This document shows, in pieces, positions 36,101 through 44,164 of a stretch of 64,000 bases of DNA. This DNA comes from Sorangium cellulosum. GTDB lineage: Bacteria; Myxococcota_A; Polyangia; Polyangiales; Polyangiaceae. The DNA is taken from contig NZ_CP012673.1 in assembly GCF_002950945.1 (NCBI RefSeq), positions 9,686,501 to 9,750,500 of the forward strand. Reading direction: 5' to 3'. The notes below the pieces were generated by a model. The model was not told the DNA's origin. It did no database searches and worked only from the letters and a program-made list of their open reading frames with translations. The translations under genes and the position numbers were made by a program. Numbering within the stretch: the first letter of the stretch is position 1; every line of letters starts with the position of its first letter.

Positions 36101-39100
36101 GCAGCTCGAGCAGGTGGTTCACCATCTGCTCCATCGTCGCCCGCTCGAACAGGTCGGTGCTGTACTCGAACGTGCCGACGACACCGTCAGCGCTCTCCCA
36201 GGAGTAGATCGTCAAATCAAAGACGGTCTTCTTCGCGTCGATATCGAGGCGCTCCACGACGAGCCCATCCAGGTGGAGATCGCGGCCCGCTGGAGGCTGC
36301 GGAGCGAACGCCACCTGGACCAACGGGTTGTAACTCGTGGTGCGCTCCAGCTGCAGATCCTGGACCAACCGATCGAAGGGCAGCGCGTCGTGCTCGTAGA
36401 CCTCCAGGCACACGCGCCGCGCTCGCTTCAGCAGTTCCTCGAACGTCGGGTCTCCGGATAGATCGAGGCGTATGGGCAACGTATTGACGAAGAACCCCAT
36501 GACCCGCTCAAGCTCCACGCGATCGCGGTTCGCGCTAGGCATCCCGATCAAGATGTCGTCGCGGCGCGTGTATCGGCTGAGCAGCACGGCGACCGCCGAG
36601 AGCAGGACCATGGTCAGGGTCATGTCCTGCTGGACGGCCAGCGCCCTCGCAGGCTTGACCACGGAGGCAGGCAGCCGGTAGTGGACGGCCGAGCCGCGGA
36701 AGGTCTGGACGGGCGGCCGGGGGTGATCTGCCGGCAGGTCGAGTAGGGGCGGAGCATCCACGAGGTGCGCCCTCCACCAGCCCAGCAGAGCCGAGAGGGC
36801 GTCGCCCTTCATGCGCTCGCGCTGCCACACGGCGAAGTCGACGTATCGGATCGGGAGCTCGGGGAGCGCGGGGGGCGCGCCTTCTTTGAGGCGCTCATAG
36901 ATGGCTCCGAGCTCGCGGAAAGCGACCTCGGTCGACCAGCCGTCCATGGTCAGATGATGAAGGTGAATCCAGAGGACGTGCTCTTCCGGTCCCAGCCTGA
37001 GCAGGCCTGCTTGGAAGAGGGGGCCGCGCTCGAGGTCGAAGAGCGTATGCGCCGCGGCGTCGATTCGCTGCTGCACCTCGGTCGCCCGCTCCTCCGCCGA
37101 GAGGTGCTGGAGGTCCGCCACATCGAGGCGAACGGTCGCATCGTCATTGACGATCTGAGCTGGCCTACCTTCGTCCTCCCCGTAGACGGTCCGCAAGATG
37201 TCGTGCCGTTCGACGAGCTTGCGCAGGCTCCTATCGAGCGCCCGGACGTCGACGGGTCCAGTCAGGCGGAAGGGGAACATGCAGTTGTAGGCTCGGCTCT
37301 CCGGCGAAAGCCGGCTCAGGAACCAGAGGCGCTCCTGCCCGAAGGACAGCGGCATCGGCCCTCGCCGCGGAGCCGCCGGAATGGAGCTTTCGGCCCAGTG
37401 AGCCGAACGTTCTCTTCTCATCAGCACTGCGAGCTCGGCGATCGTCGGATGGGCAAAGAAAGCGTGAAACTTGACGCTGACACCAAATGTATTGTGAACG
37501 CGGGAGAACAACTTGACCGCGTGAAGGGAATGGCCTCCAAGCTCGAAGAAATTATCGTGGACGCCAATTTGATCGAGGCGCAGGAGCTCCTTCCAGATAT
37601 CGGCGAGCGCCTCCTCGAGCTCGGAGCGAGGGGCGACGAGCTCCCGTCTGACCTCCATTCGAGCGCTGTCAGGCACGGGGAGCCTCTTGCGGTCCACCTT
37701 GCCATTGGGCGTGATCGGCAGCTCACCGAGCTCTATCAGGGTCGGCGGTATCATGTATCCAGGCAGCTTGCTCTTCAGGAACTCCCGGAGCGCAGGGACC
37801 AATGCCCCCTCGAATCCATGAGCTACCTGGGGGCGCTCCGGGACGATGTAAGCGACCAGCTTCTTCTCGTTCTGGCTCGTCGCCCACGCCAGCACCACCG
37901 CCTCGCGCACGGCCGGGTGCTCCCGGAGCGCCGCCTCGATCTCGCCGAGCTCGACGCGGAAGCCTCGGATTTTCACCTGGTGATCGATCCGGCCGAGAAA
38001 CTCGATGATGCCGCCCGAGCGGTGCCGCGCAAGATCTCCCGTCCGGTACATGCTCGCACCGGGCTTGGACGCGAACGGATCACTCATAAACCTCTCCGCC
38101 GTGAGCTCGGGGCGGCGGAAGTATCCCCTGCCTACCCCCTCGCCCCCTATGTAGAGCTCGCCGCTGACGCCGGGCGGGACGGGATCGAGGTTGGAATCCA
38201 GGATGTATATGGTGGTATGCGCGATCGGGCGGCCGAGCGGGATCGCGGTCGCTTCCGGCGGCACGCTCCGGACATGGTACCACGCAGCGAAGGTCGTCGC
38301 CTCCGTGGGGCCGTAGCCATTGAGGAGACGCTCAGGCGCGCCGCACTCTAGGACCTTACGCACACGCTCCGGATCGAGCGTGTCTCCTCCGACGATAACG
38401 GTACGGACCCCAGCGAGCGCTCCTGGCGTCTCCCCTGCGAGCTGGTGGAACAGCGCCGCCGGAAGAAATAGCGTCGTGATTCTCCGCTCGCGGAGCGTCC
38501 GGGCCAACTCGGGCGGTGACAGCGTGATATCTCGCGCGATGCCGACGAGCTGCGCACCATGCATCAAGGCGCCCCAGATCTCGAATGTTGCGGCGTCGAA
38601 GGAGGCATTGGCCGCCTGGGCGATCCGGTCCTCCGGTCCGAGCGTCACGTAGTCCGTGTTGACCAGGAGGCTCAGGACGCAGCGGTGCTCGATGGCGACG
38701 CCCTTGGGCTTTCCGGCCGAGCCCGAAGTGTACATGACATATGCCAGGTTCTCGGGACCCTCACCGGGCAGGGGGTCCACCTTGCCTTCCGGCTGATCGT
38801 CGATCAGCGCCTTGTCGGCGTCGAAGCGCACCACCTCGACGCCGTCGCCGGGCAGCCAGGAGGCGAGGCGCTCATGGGTCAGCACCACGCGGAGCTGCGT
38901 GTCCTCCAGCATGAACGCGAGCCGATCGACCGGATAGCTAGGGTCGAAGGGGACGTAGGCGCCGCCCGCTTTGAGGATACCGAGCATCGCGACGATCATG
39001 TCGACCGATCGCTCCATGCTGATGCCGACGAGCCCGTCGGGTCCGACCCCGAGCTTTCGGAGGAGCCGAGCGACCTGGTTGCCTTTGCGATCGAGCTCGG

Positions 39101-40574
39101 CGTACGTGAGCTGCTCTCCCTCGAACACGACGGCTACCGCGTCGGGGGCGCGCCGGGCCTGCTCCTCGAAGACCACGTGAATCCGCTCTCTTGGCGGGTC
39201 CATGGCCGAGTTGCTGTTCCATTCGACGAGGATCCGACGGCGCTCTGCTTCGGTCAGGATCGGCAACTTCGACAGGCGTCGCTCTGGATCTTTCAAGGCG
39301 CCGCGGAGCAATACCTCTATATGCTCGAGGAGCATGAACATTGTGTCATGCTCGAACAGGTCCCGATTGTATTCCACCTTCAGGCTGAGTCGCTCATCGT
39401 CCTCCTGCTCCTGCGCCGTGACGATGAGCTCGTAGGCCGCATAGGGCAGCTCGACGTCCACCGGCCGCAGCGAGAAGAGAGCCCCCTCCTGCCGCGGTGC
39501 CCTGGGCGGCCTCATGTTGAAGAGGACCTGAAAGAACGGCGTGCGGCTCGGATCGCGTGGCGGCGAGAGCTCCTCCACGAGAGCCCTGAACGACACGTCC
39601 CCGTTGGCGCGGGCCTGTTGCACGGCCCGGCGCACCTGACGCAGGAAGTCTCGAAACGAAGGGTCGGGCGCGAATCTGGCACGGATGGCCACCGGGTTGC
39701 CGAAGTACCCGATGACACCCGAGGTCCCCGGGCGATCGCGCCCGCAGAGCGGCGTGCCGATGAGGATATCGTCCTGGCGGCTATGGCGGTGCAACACGGC
39801 CCCGAGCGCGGCGAGCAGGAGAGCGGAGAGATCCGTACCGTCATCCTGAGCGAACGAGCGGAGTTCTCGGAGAAGCTCTCGATCGAGCGTGCGCTCAGCC
39901 GTGGCGCCCGCGAAGGTTTGCGCCGCCAGGCGCGGCCGGTCGAGCGGCATCTCGAGCGCCGTCGGTGAACCCGCGAGCTCTGCGCGCCAGTAGGCGAGCT
40001 GCCTGTCGTGAAGCTCGCCAGAGACGTGGACGAGCTGCCACCGCGTATGGTCCTGATATTGCAATGCCGGCGCTGGCAGCTCCACGCCGTGGTAGAGGAA
40101 GAACACTTCTCTCAAGAGCAGGCTGATGCTGAGATCACCATCCGATATGATATGGTGCATGGATATCACGAAGAGATAACGCCCAGGGCGCGCCCGGATC
40201 AGACTTACGCGCCAGAGCGGCCCTAGCTCGATGTCGAAGGGGATAGAGACCTCGTCGCGGGCGATCGCGAGCGCGTCGTCGTCCAAGGCAGACCGGCCAC
40301 CGGCGCTGAGATCCACCTGGTCGAGCGCGATCTCCGCCTCGGGGGAGATGACCTGCACGGGCTTCCCGTCGCGCTCGGCGAACGTGGTCCGCAAGATCTC
40401 GTGGCGCGTCGCGACCGCCTCGACGGCGCGGGTCAATCTGACGGTATCGATCTCGCCGTCCAGCCATGCCCCGCCTCGCTCATGAAACGCTGCCAGCGCG
40501 CCGTGAAGACGGACCAGTAGCCACATTCTCTCTTGCTCAAACGAGAGCGGCGCATACGAACATTCTCTGCTCAT
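30168..40574 (-). CDS. Hybrid NRPS-PKS, line 1 (C-A-T-C-[A core missing]-MT-T-KS-AT-T-TE)
   Basis: 3468 aa, ATG at 40574 with GGAG upstream. C1 ~5-430 (HHIISDG ~141); A1 ~460-960, with A3 YTSGSAGKPKG and A5 NGYGPTEATT, whose reconstructed specificity residues D-A-F-F-I-G-G-T-F-K resemble Val pockets; T1 FFELGGHSL (Ser ~1013); C2 ~1080-1507 (HHLTMDG ~1207). Next should come an A domain, but the text passes from the C2 linker (DPARRVITTERSEAADYM) into the A8-like IEAALREHPAVRDAVALA, then a methyltransferase (EIGCGTGLLLL ~1645), the A10 end VDRRALPP (~2021) and T2 (~2070). KS ~2150-2600 has TACSTS, EAHGTGTK and NVGHLGAAAG; AT ~2670 has GHSLGEY but AAVH where malonyl enzymes have HAFH; ACP ~3103; TE has GWSFGG ~3248, an Asp and GNHFTIMKQP. 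Confidence 0.95.
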   Translation of the reverse strand: MSRECSYAPLSFEQERMWLLVRLHGALAAFHERGGAWLDGEIDTVRLTRAVEAVATRHEILRTTFAERDGKPVQVISPEAEIALDQVDLSAGGRSALDDDALAIARDEVSIPFDIELGPLWRVSLIRARPGRYLFVISMHHIISDGDLSISLLLREVFFLYHGVELPAPALQYQDHTRWQLVHVSGELHDRQLAYWRAELAGSPTALEMPLDRPRLAAQTFAGATAERTLDRELLRELRSFAQDDGTDLSALLLAALGAVLHRHSRQDDILIGTPLCGRDRPGTSGVIGYFGNPVAIRARFAPDPSFRDFLRQVRRAVQQARANGDVSFRALVEELSPPRDPSRTPFFQVLFNMRPPRAPRQEGALFSLRPVDVELPYAAYELIVTAQEQEDDERLSLKVEYNRDLFEHDTMFMLLEHIEVLLRGALKDPERRLSKLPILTEAERRRILVEWNSNSAMDPPRERIHVVFEEQARRAPDAVAVVFEGEQLTYAELDRKGNQVARLLRKLGVGPDGLVGISMERSVDMIVAMLGILKAGGAYVPFDPSYPVDRLAFMLEDTQLRVVLTHERLASWLPGDGVEVVRFDADKALIDDQPEGKVDPLPGEGPENLAYVMYTSGSAGKPKGVAIEHRCVLSLLVNTDYVTLGPEDRIAQAANASFDAATFEIWGALMHGAQLVGIARDITLSPPELARTLRERRITTLFLPAALFHQLAGETPGALAGVRTVIVGGDTLDPERVRKVLECGAPERLLNGYGPTEATTFAAWYHVRSVPPEATAIPLGRPIAHTTIYILDSNLDPVPPGVSGELYIGGEGVGRGYFRRPELTAERFMSDPFASKPGASMYRTGDLARHRSGGIIEFLGRIDHQVKIRGFRVELGEIEAALREHPAVREAVVLAWATSQNEKKLVAYIVPERPQVAHGFEGALVPALREFLKSKLPGYMIPPTLIELGELPITPNGKVDRKRLPVPDSARMEVRRELVAPRSELEEALADIWKELLRLDQIGVHDNFFELGGHSLHAVKLFSRVHNTFGVSVKFHAFFAHPTIAELAVLMRRERSAHWAESSIPAAPRRGPMPLSFGQERLWFLSRLSPESRAYNCMFPFRLTGPVDVRALDRSLRKLVERHDILRTVYGEDEGRPAQIVNDDATVRLDVADLQHLSAEERATEVQQRIDAAAHTLFDLERGPLFQAGLLRLGPEEHVLWIHLHHLTMDGWSTEVAFRELGAIYERLKEGAPPALPELPIRYVDFAVWQRERMKGDALSALLGWWRAHLVDAPPLLDLPADHPRPPVQTFRGSAVHYRLPASVVKPARALAVQQDMTLTMVLLSAVAVLLSRYTRRDDILIGMPSANRDRVELERVMGFFVNTLPIRLDLSGDPTFEELLKRARRVCLEVYEHDALPFDRLVQDLQLERTTSYNPLVQVAFAPQPPAGRDLHLDGLVVERLDIDAKKTVFDLTIYSWESADGVVGTFEYSTDLFERATMEQMVNHLLELLAVAVSHPDRRVSSISIAIDPARRVITTERSEAADYMRIEAALREHPAVRDAVALARKDGEGDEQVIAYVVPGPGGGGSSGRDSALRAEHISEWLSLYDETYGSGGSDVDPEFNVTGWNSSYTGEPLDQETMRKWREATLDRLMSLAPERVWEIGCGTGLLLLRMAPRCGAYLGTDFSQHAVSTLRSQLAGDLSRVVLQRREANDFTNIEPESFDAIILNSTVQYFPDPHYLRSVIEGAVRATAPGGVVFVGDVRSLPLLEAFRTSVELYRAPPGTARSELLDRIYRAVSNEKELVLAPDYFRALCDEVPRVIHAEIWLKRGYASDEMTRYRFDAVLYVGGAPEPVSIDRSVPWSRDEEITALEDVERLLCEERPQALELLGVPNARVHADVLVFEALRSGGGADLALAEAALAGRGAGAEPEALWELGERLGYSARVTWSRVAGPGAMDVLFERSASAQRPRPWMEARKLDNPSLSSRTNNPLRKRQTRDLVPRLRAFLQAKLPDHMLPAAIVKLEALPLTESGEVDRRALPPLDGARPAKKHEAAAVTPDIEAILTGIWRKVLDAEDVGLDDPFFELGGHSLLLAQVRAALETRTGFRVPIVDLFQYPTIRSLAAHLRARFGVTGAGEGTRAAPPAPASHRRSSAPVGGAIQENDVAIIGMAGRFPKARDTSALWYNLIHGVEAISFYTADELAALGVKPELIGSPSLVPAFGALEDALCFDAGFFGYSPSEARLVDPQQRVFLECAWEAVEMAGYNPFSFGKPIGVFAGSDAPGYWMERIGFAGGPLTSEDYRVYATNLTDGLTTRVAYKLGLRGPAVTVLTACSTSLVAVHLGCRSLLTKECDMVLAGGAVVHSPTRIGHVYEEGSLLSPDGHVRPFDADAGGTVNGSGVGAVVLKRLRDAIDDGDTIHAVIRGSAVTNDGARKVGYMAPGLDGQFETIARAHAAAGVSPESITYVEAHGTGTKLGDPVEVAALTRAFREGTSEVGFCALGSVKSNVGHLGAAAGVTGLIKAVLSLKHEKIPPTLHFRRPNPELHLESSPFFVNSRPIEWKRGARPRRAGVSSFGAGGTNAHVVLEEAPELAPSGPSRICQLLVLSARTEGALEVNAGRLVAHIRTTPGVSLPDVAFTLQQGRVALPHRRAIVCRDAPTAAARLTDPDPIHVHRAIAGPREPAVVFMFPGVGTQQLDMGRELYTGEPAYREGIDACASLFRKELSMDIVGLLFPDAQSRARVAEQMLRSRANLAAIFSTEYALAQLLLSWGVRPAALTGHSLGEYAAACIAGVLSLEDAVSLVAARGRLYEELPDDTLTLIVHLSEDALLKRLPDGISLAAVNGEETCVVSGPGPDVRRFETELSREGRRVKRLPISAAVHSSLVEPFMARLTSRAASMVRKVPRIPMISNLTGDWLTDAEALDPSYWARHLRGTVRFADGLAVLLANPDHVFVEVGPGSTLTTLSSRHPRAGARRLVTNTMRSPGSGRADMEALLAAVGRLWCAGVNIDWSAFSRGERRRRVPLPTYAFERIPHVLEPAASARERPASRPLPVQAANADDAGRAGVLPLCHSRHEAEGAADAPPRTHLERAVTSLWQHTLGLGRIGVNDNFFELGGDSLIAIRLLSRLRERFAVPLDPNVLLNAPTVAALSSRIEEALREGSVVAPAASPATAAPSTLVEIQRGSLERPLFLVHPVGGNVYCYVELARQLGLDQAIYGLRSPGIDGQATSQERIEDMARAYLDRIRSVQQEGPYSIAGWSFGGVVAFEMASQLMAEGQLVVPPILVDSVTPTLLRGVMDELDARMLAWFAADLEAIAEVSVAEQAAALGGLHSTQRLQYIFDQIRRSGTASELVDLEQLERLFHVFACNMRALHSYVPRPYPGSMLLLRASEPLSFLVAGAAPPTVSPEALEVSASFGWEMYAPGRVEVHSVPGNHFTIMKQPNVKALADVLRQHLNRYDPRREHGPRHAAVTGAALSNPDA

Positions 40575-40878
40575 GAAGAACTCCAGCGATTTTGTGCGTG
40601 AACCATGCCGCCGGTGCTGACCCGCATACCGAGAGCGGCGGTGGCGTAGAGCACGGGGTGTGCCGGGATTGATCGCCGGCGCATATCGCAGATCAAAGGT
40701 ATGGCGCCGGCGAGGCCGAGCGGCCTGCTGGCACGTGGCACGTGGCACGATTTCCACGTGCCACGTGCCACTAACCATTCCAGCGGAAGAGGATGTTTCT
40801 CGGCGCACGGCCGTAACGCGCTCATGCCATCCAATTGGGCGCTGGATCGGCAACGGGGGCGGTGATACCCTGGTGAAC
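40575..40878. promoter_or_regulatory. Divergent control region with a perfect 17-bp inverted repeat built of TGGCAC units
   Basis: This gap lies between the line-1 gene (minus) and the carboxymuconolactone-decarboxylase-like gene (plus). TGGCAC occurs at 40729, 40736 and 40743, spaced 7 bp, and its complement GTGCCA at 40758 and 40765. Positions 40729-40745 and 40754-40770 form a perfect 17-bp inverted repeat with an 8-base centre, the shape of an operator for a dimeric or multimeric regulator. The same units recur at 44030-44070 and 55317-55344, also in promoter regions of the cluster. Confidence 0.7.
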
Positions 40879-41451
40879 ATGGCTCGACTGCCGTATGTGA
40901 ACATTGATGAGCTTCCCGAGGAGCTGCGCGTCTCCCTCGCGAGGCTACCGCCGCTGAACTTATACCGCCTGCTCGCGCACACGCCAAACGTCATGCAAGT
41001 GCTCGCCCTGAGCAGCGTGAACATGTGCGAGGCAGAGATCGACCAGCGTCTGCGCGAGTTGGCGATCCTGCGCGTCGCGCATCTCACCGGCTCGCGCTAT
41101 GAGTGGGTTCAGCACGCCACGCTCGCCCGGTCGCTCGGGGTGAGCGCGGCGCAGGTGGAGGCCGTCCCGCGAGGAGCCGACGCGGAGGTATTCTCCGAGG
41201 TGGAGAGGCTCGTGTTGCGCTTCACGGATGAGATGACCGAGGACGTCAAGGTCTCGACGCCCACGTTCCAGGCCCTCGCCCAGCACTTGAATGCCCGTTG
41301 CTTGATGGAGCTCGCGATCGCGATCGGGATGTACGGTATGCTGGCGCGCATCATGGAGACCTTCGAGGTCGAGCTCGAGCCCACCGCGGGGACATACACG
41401 TTCGACTCAACGCGCCAGGTGGGAATGAGACTGCTCAACGGCTCTGGCTAG
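40879..41451 (+). CDS. Carboxymuconolactone decarboxylase/AhpD-family protein
   Basis: 190 aa from an ATG at 40879; a GTG two codons earlier is possible. The helical core RELAILRVAHLTGSRYEWVQHATLARSLGVS is the family signature, normally CPYEWVQH; here the Cys is Ser (SRYEW), so no CxxC peroxidase pair is present and AhpD-type peroxidase activity is unlikely. The C-terminal helix (CLMELAIAIGMYGMLARIMETFEVEL) matches the family. Roles include decarboxylase and dehydratase-like chemistry on cyclic acids. It is divergent from the NRPS-PKS gene and shares its promoter region, so a tailoring or accessory role in the cluster is likely but unproven. Confidence 0.82.
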   Translation: MARLPYVNIDELPEELRVSLARLPPLNLYRLLAHTPNVMQVLALSSVNMCEAEIDQRLRELAILRVAHLTGSRYEWVQHATLARSLGVSAAQVEAVPRGADAEVFSEVERLVLRFTDEMTEDVKVSTPTFQALAQHLNARCLMELAIAIGMYGMLARIMETFEVELEPTAGTYTFDSTRQVGMRLLNGSG

Positions 41452-41553
41452 CGGTGCGGTCCGTGTGCATTCGGATGAGCAAACGTACAAAGCGGCTCAC
41501 CCGGGCTCTTGTCATGGTGACGACTGGCCACAGCGCCCCCGCGGCTCGAGCGC

Positions 41554-42735
41554 TCAGACGATCGGCGCGTTGGTGGGAAGCCCGAGGAGCGAGCGGCCGT
41601 AGGTCTCGAGCGTGGGTTGAAGGGAATACGCGCCGTGCAGGCAGAGCGCGCGGGCGTCACGGGCGATGCGCTGGATCGGGTTCGACAGCGCGAGGGAGCT
41701 GCCGCCGCTCCCTTCGATCAGGATCTCGATGGCCTGACGGCACAGGCTGGCGGCGTAGGCGGCGTGCATCCTGGCCCTGAGCCGCCCTTCCTGGCGCATG
41801 ATCTCACCGCGCGCAGCGCACCCCTCGACGTCGTCCACGCTCCGGTGGAGGAGCAGGCGCGCCGCCTCCATCTTCACCGTGGCTTCGGCGATCTGGAGAT
41901 GTGTCACGACCGCCTCCGCCCGGTCGGTATACAGGGTATACGACACGGCGCGCCCCCGAAGCCGGGACTCGAACTCCGAGCGCGCCGCCAGCGCCATGCC
42001 GAGGGCGCAGCTCGACGCGTGGAGCAATTGCCCTGCGAACAACGGCATCCGATAGAGCGGGCCGTCCAGGCCCTCGGCGACGAAGCCCTCCTCGAAGACG
42101 AGCCCGGCGTCGAGGACGCGGTGCTCGGGGACGAACACGTCCGTGACCGTCACGCTGCTGCTTCCCGTGCCGCTCAGCCCGCTCACGTGCCAGTCGTCCT
42201 TCATCTCCACCTGGCTCGCCGGAAGGAAGAACCACCCCGGCCTCGTCGCCTGGCCGTCCCCCGCGCAGGGCGCCCCCACGCCGATCCAGCTCGCGTGCCG
42301 GCAACCCGTGCAGAACGGCCAGGAGCCGCCGAGCACGTAGCCGCCCGGCACCCGCCTCACGGACGGGCGGGACGGCGGCAGAAAGCTCGACGCGACACGA
42401 GCGACTCTCTCCGCGAAGATTTCCTCGCGGAACCCGGAGGGAAACATGCTGGCGAAGAGGGCGCTGCCGTTGAGCTGGCTCACGACCCAGGCCGTCGAGC
42501 CACACCCGCGTCCGAGCTCGATCTGGACCTCGACCGCCGTGCGCAAGCTCGCCTCGATCCCGCCGTGGCGCCTCGGCCGGAACATGTCAAACAGGCCCGC
42601 CGCCTGGACGGCCTCGACGATCGCGTCAGGCAGGTAGCCGCGCCGCTCGGTCTCCATCGCGTGCTCCCGCAGGAGGGGCACGAGGGATCGAGCTCGCTCG
42701 ACGAGCACCTCTCGAGGAACGCTCGCATCATTCAT
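41554..42735 (-). CDS. Flavin-dependent monooxygenase/acyl-CoA dehydrogenase-fold oxidase (HsaA/HpaB-C2-like)
   Basis: 393 aa from an ATG at 42735 with GGATAGG upstream; a GTG at 42774 overlapping the methyltransferase stop would add 13 residues. The fold is that of acyl-CoA dehydrogenase-like flavin monooxygenases: ERARSLVPLLREHAMETERRGYLP, GSTAWVVSQLNG, the SWPFCTGC region, DDWHVSGLSGTGSSSVTVTDVFVP and the C-terminal SNPIQRIARDARALCLHGAY that carries catalytic His/Asp positions. Such enzymes hydroxylate aromatic or carrier-bound substrates using reduced FMN/FAD from a separate reductase, which is not encoded nearby. It is downstream of an O-methyltransferase, so it probably oxidises the cluster's product before methylation. 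Confidence 0.85.
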   Translation of the reverse strand: MNDASVPREVLVERARSLVPLLREHAMETERRGYLPDAIVEAVQAAGLFDMFRPRRHGGIEASLRTAVEVQIELGRGCGSTAWVVSQLNGSALFASMFPSGFREEIFAERVARVASSFLPPSRPSVRRVPGGYVLGGSWPFCTGCRHASWIGVGAPCAGDGQATRPGWFFLPASQVEMKDDWHVSGLSGTGSSSVTVTDVFVPEHRVLDAGLVFEEGFVAEGLDGPLYRMPLFAGQLLHASSCALGMALAARSEFESRLRGRAVSYTLYTDRAEAVVTHLQIAEATVKMEAARLLLHRSVDDVEGCAARGEIMRQEGRLRARMHAAYAASLCRQAIEILIEGSGGSSLALSNPIQRIARDARALCLHGAYSLQPTLETYGRSLLGLPTNAPIV

Positions 42736-42770
42736 ATTTATACCTATCCATTCTTGCCGCTTCGTTGGAT

Positions 42771-43937
42771 TCACCGGAGAGGGTACAGCGAGCGCCTACG
42801 CGCGATCAGGATCCGGTGCATGGGCGCCGGGAGCACGATGAGCCGCTCGAGGCCGGCGTCGCGCAGCCATTCGTCGTATTGCTCGAGCGTGTACGTGTCT
42901 CCGCCTCCGGTCGCCAGCATGGAGGCGGCGAACATGAGCGCGAAGCGGTTCTGGGCCGTGTCGACGTGCCGGTGCTCATCCCGGATCTGATCGATGACAC
43001 ACACGATACCGGCCGTCGACACCGCCTCCCCTGCGAGCTTCATGAGCCGCGCGGCCCCATCGGGAGACTGCAAGTGAAACATGTTGCAGAGCAGGATCAG
43101 GTCGAAATCCCCACCCCACGGGAGCCGCCAGAGGTCGGAGGCCCGACACGAAAACCGGTCCTCCACGCCCAGCTCTGCGCTCTGCGCCCGCGCGAGCGCC
43201 GCCATGGTCTCGCAGTCCATTCCCACGGCGCGCCAGGTCGCGTGTCTCTGCAGCAAGAGCTGGCTGTAGATACCCGTGCCACACCCCACGTCGAGCACCG
43301 AGATTGCGCGCCGGGTGCTCCATCCGATCTTGGCGAGGCCCTCGCCGAGCGCGTGGATGATCGGCGGCGCGAAGAAATTGATCCCCCTCGTGAGGAACCG
43401 GTACTCCTCGGGGGAAATCTGGTTCTGGCGGCATTGCTTGGATGACTGATCCACGCCACCCTCGCGCACGGCCGTGGCGAAATTGCGCCACGCGTCCCAG
43501 GCGAAGCGTCGATCGTAGAGCATCTTGCCGGCGAGGCTGAAGAGCCCGAGGGGCTCGACGCACGCCTTCACGTCCTCGGGGAGGGTGTAGATCGGCGCGC
43601 AGCCCGGCTGTTCATCGCACTCGACGAGGTCACAGGCGAAGAGCGCGTCAAGGAGGATGCGCGCGCCGCGTGGGTGAACCGACAGGGCCGCAGCCAGCTC
43701 GTCGCTGGTGGCCGGCCCTCTGGAGAGGGCGGAGAACAAGCCGACGTCGTGGGCCGCCTCGATGACGGCGGGCGTCCATAACGACACGAGCTGCTCGTAG
43801 AGGAGATGGGCCCTTCGCGACGCTGCGTCGGCCGCCGCCGCGGGCGGCAAGCTGGTGGTATCCACCAGGGAGACCGGGCCGCCTCGCCCGGATGTGAGCG
43901 GAGTTTGTCGGCCTTCATCGGCCGAGAGCGAATGCAT
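42771..43937 (-). CDS. SAM-dependent O-methyltransferase (small-molecule type)
   Basis: 388 aa from the ATG at 43937 (MHSLSADEGRQ), chosen for AGAGGA eight bases upstream; an ATG at 43964 would add 9 residues. The N-terminal ~100 residues form a winged-helix dimerisation domain (LYEQLVSLWTPAVIEAAHDVGLFSAL, TSDELAAALSVHPRGARILLDAL). The SAM site is ISVLDVGCGTGIYSQLL, with FDLILLCNMFHLQSPDGAARL later. This is the plant-OMT-like class found in polyketide and NRPS clusters. Its stop overlaps the GTG option of the monooxygenase gene, so the two are probably coupled. It is a likely tailoring enzyme; a free hydroxyl or an enol on the product is the plausible acceptor. Confidence 0.9.
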   Translation of the reverse strand: MHSLSADEGRQTPLTSGRGGPVSLVDTTSLPPAAAADAASRRAHLLYEQLVSLWTPAVIEAAHDVGLFSALSRGPATSDELAAALSVHPRGARILLDALFACDLVECDEQPGCAPIYTLPEDVKACVEPLGLFSLAGKMLYDRRFAWDAWRNFATAVREGGVDQSSKQCRQNQISPEEYRFLTRGINFFAPPIIHALGEGLAKIGWSTRRAISVLDVGCGTGIYSQLLLQRHATWRAVGMDCETMAALARAQSAELGVEDRFSCRASDLWRLPWGGDFDLILLCNMFHLQSPDGAARLMKLAGEAVSTAGIVCVIDQIRDEHRHVDTAQNRFALMFAASMLATGGGDTYTLEQYDEWLRDAGLERLIVLPAPMHRILIARRRSLYPLR

Positions 43938-44164
43938 GCGTGTTCCTCTTGGTCTTGGGTCCATCGACACCCAAGAGCATCTTCCGGACCATGCGATGGC
44001 CCGAGAAAAAGGACCACGACGCGCGGGGCTGGCACGATCCACCTGGCACGGTGCCAGTGCCAGCGTGCCAGGAATCGCGCCGCTGCACGGGGCGCGCTGA
44101 CGAGATTACTCGCACCGCCGCCGCGGGCCGCACTGGCATGACGCCTGCACGAGACGACCGGCAC
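43938..44164. promoter_or_regulatory. Divergent control region with clustered TGGCAC/GTGCCA units
   Basis: This gap separates the O-methyltransferase (minus) from the line-2 NRPS gene (plus). TGGCAC lies at 44030 and 44044; GTGCCA at 44051, 44057 and 44065. TGGCACGGTGCCA (44044-44056) is a perfect palindrome around one G, and the outer CCTGGCAC and GTGCCAGG form a wider dyad. The units match those at 40729-40770 and 55317-55344. Such a repeated, dyad-rich motif is good evidence for a common regulator, though none in this window can be assigned to it. Confidence 0.68.

Noticed and set aside
40729..40770. Reading TGGCAC arrays as sigma-54 -24/-12 promoters
   Set aside because: TGGCAC matches a -24 element, but no TTGC/TTGCA lies at the right distance in any of the three arrays; an operator reading fits the dyad better.
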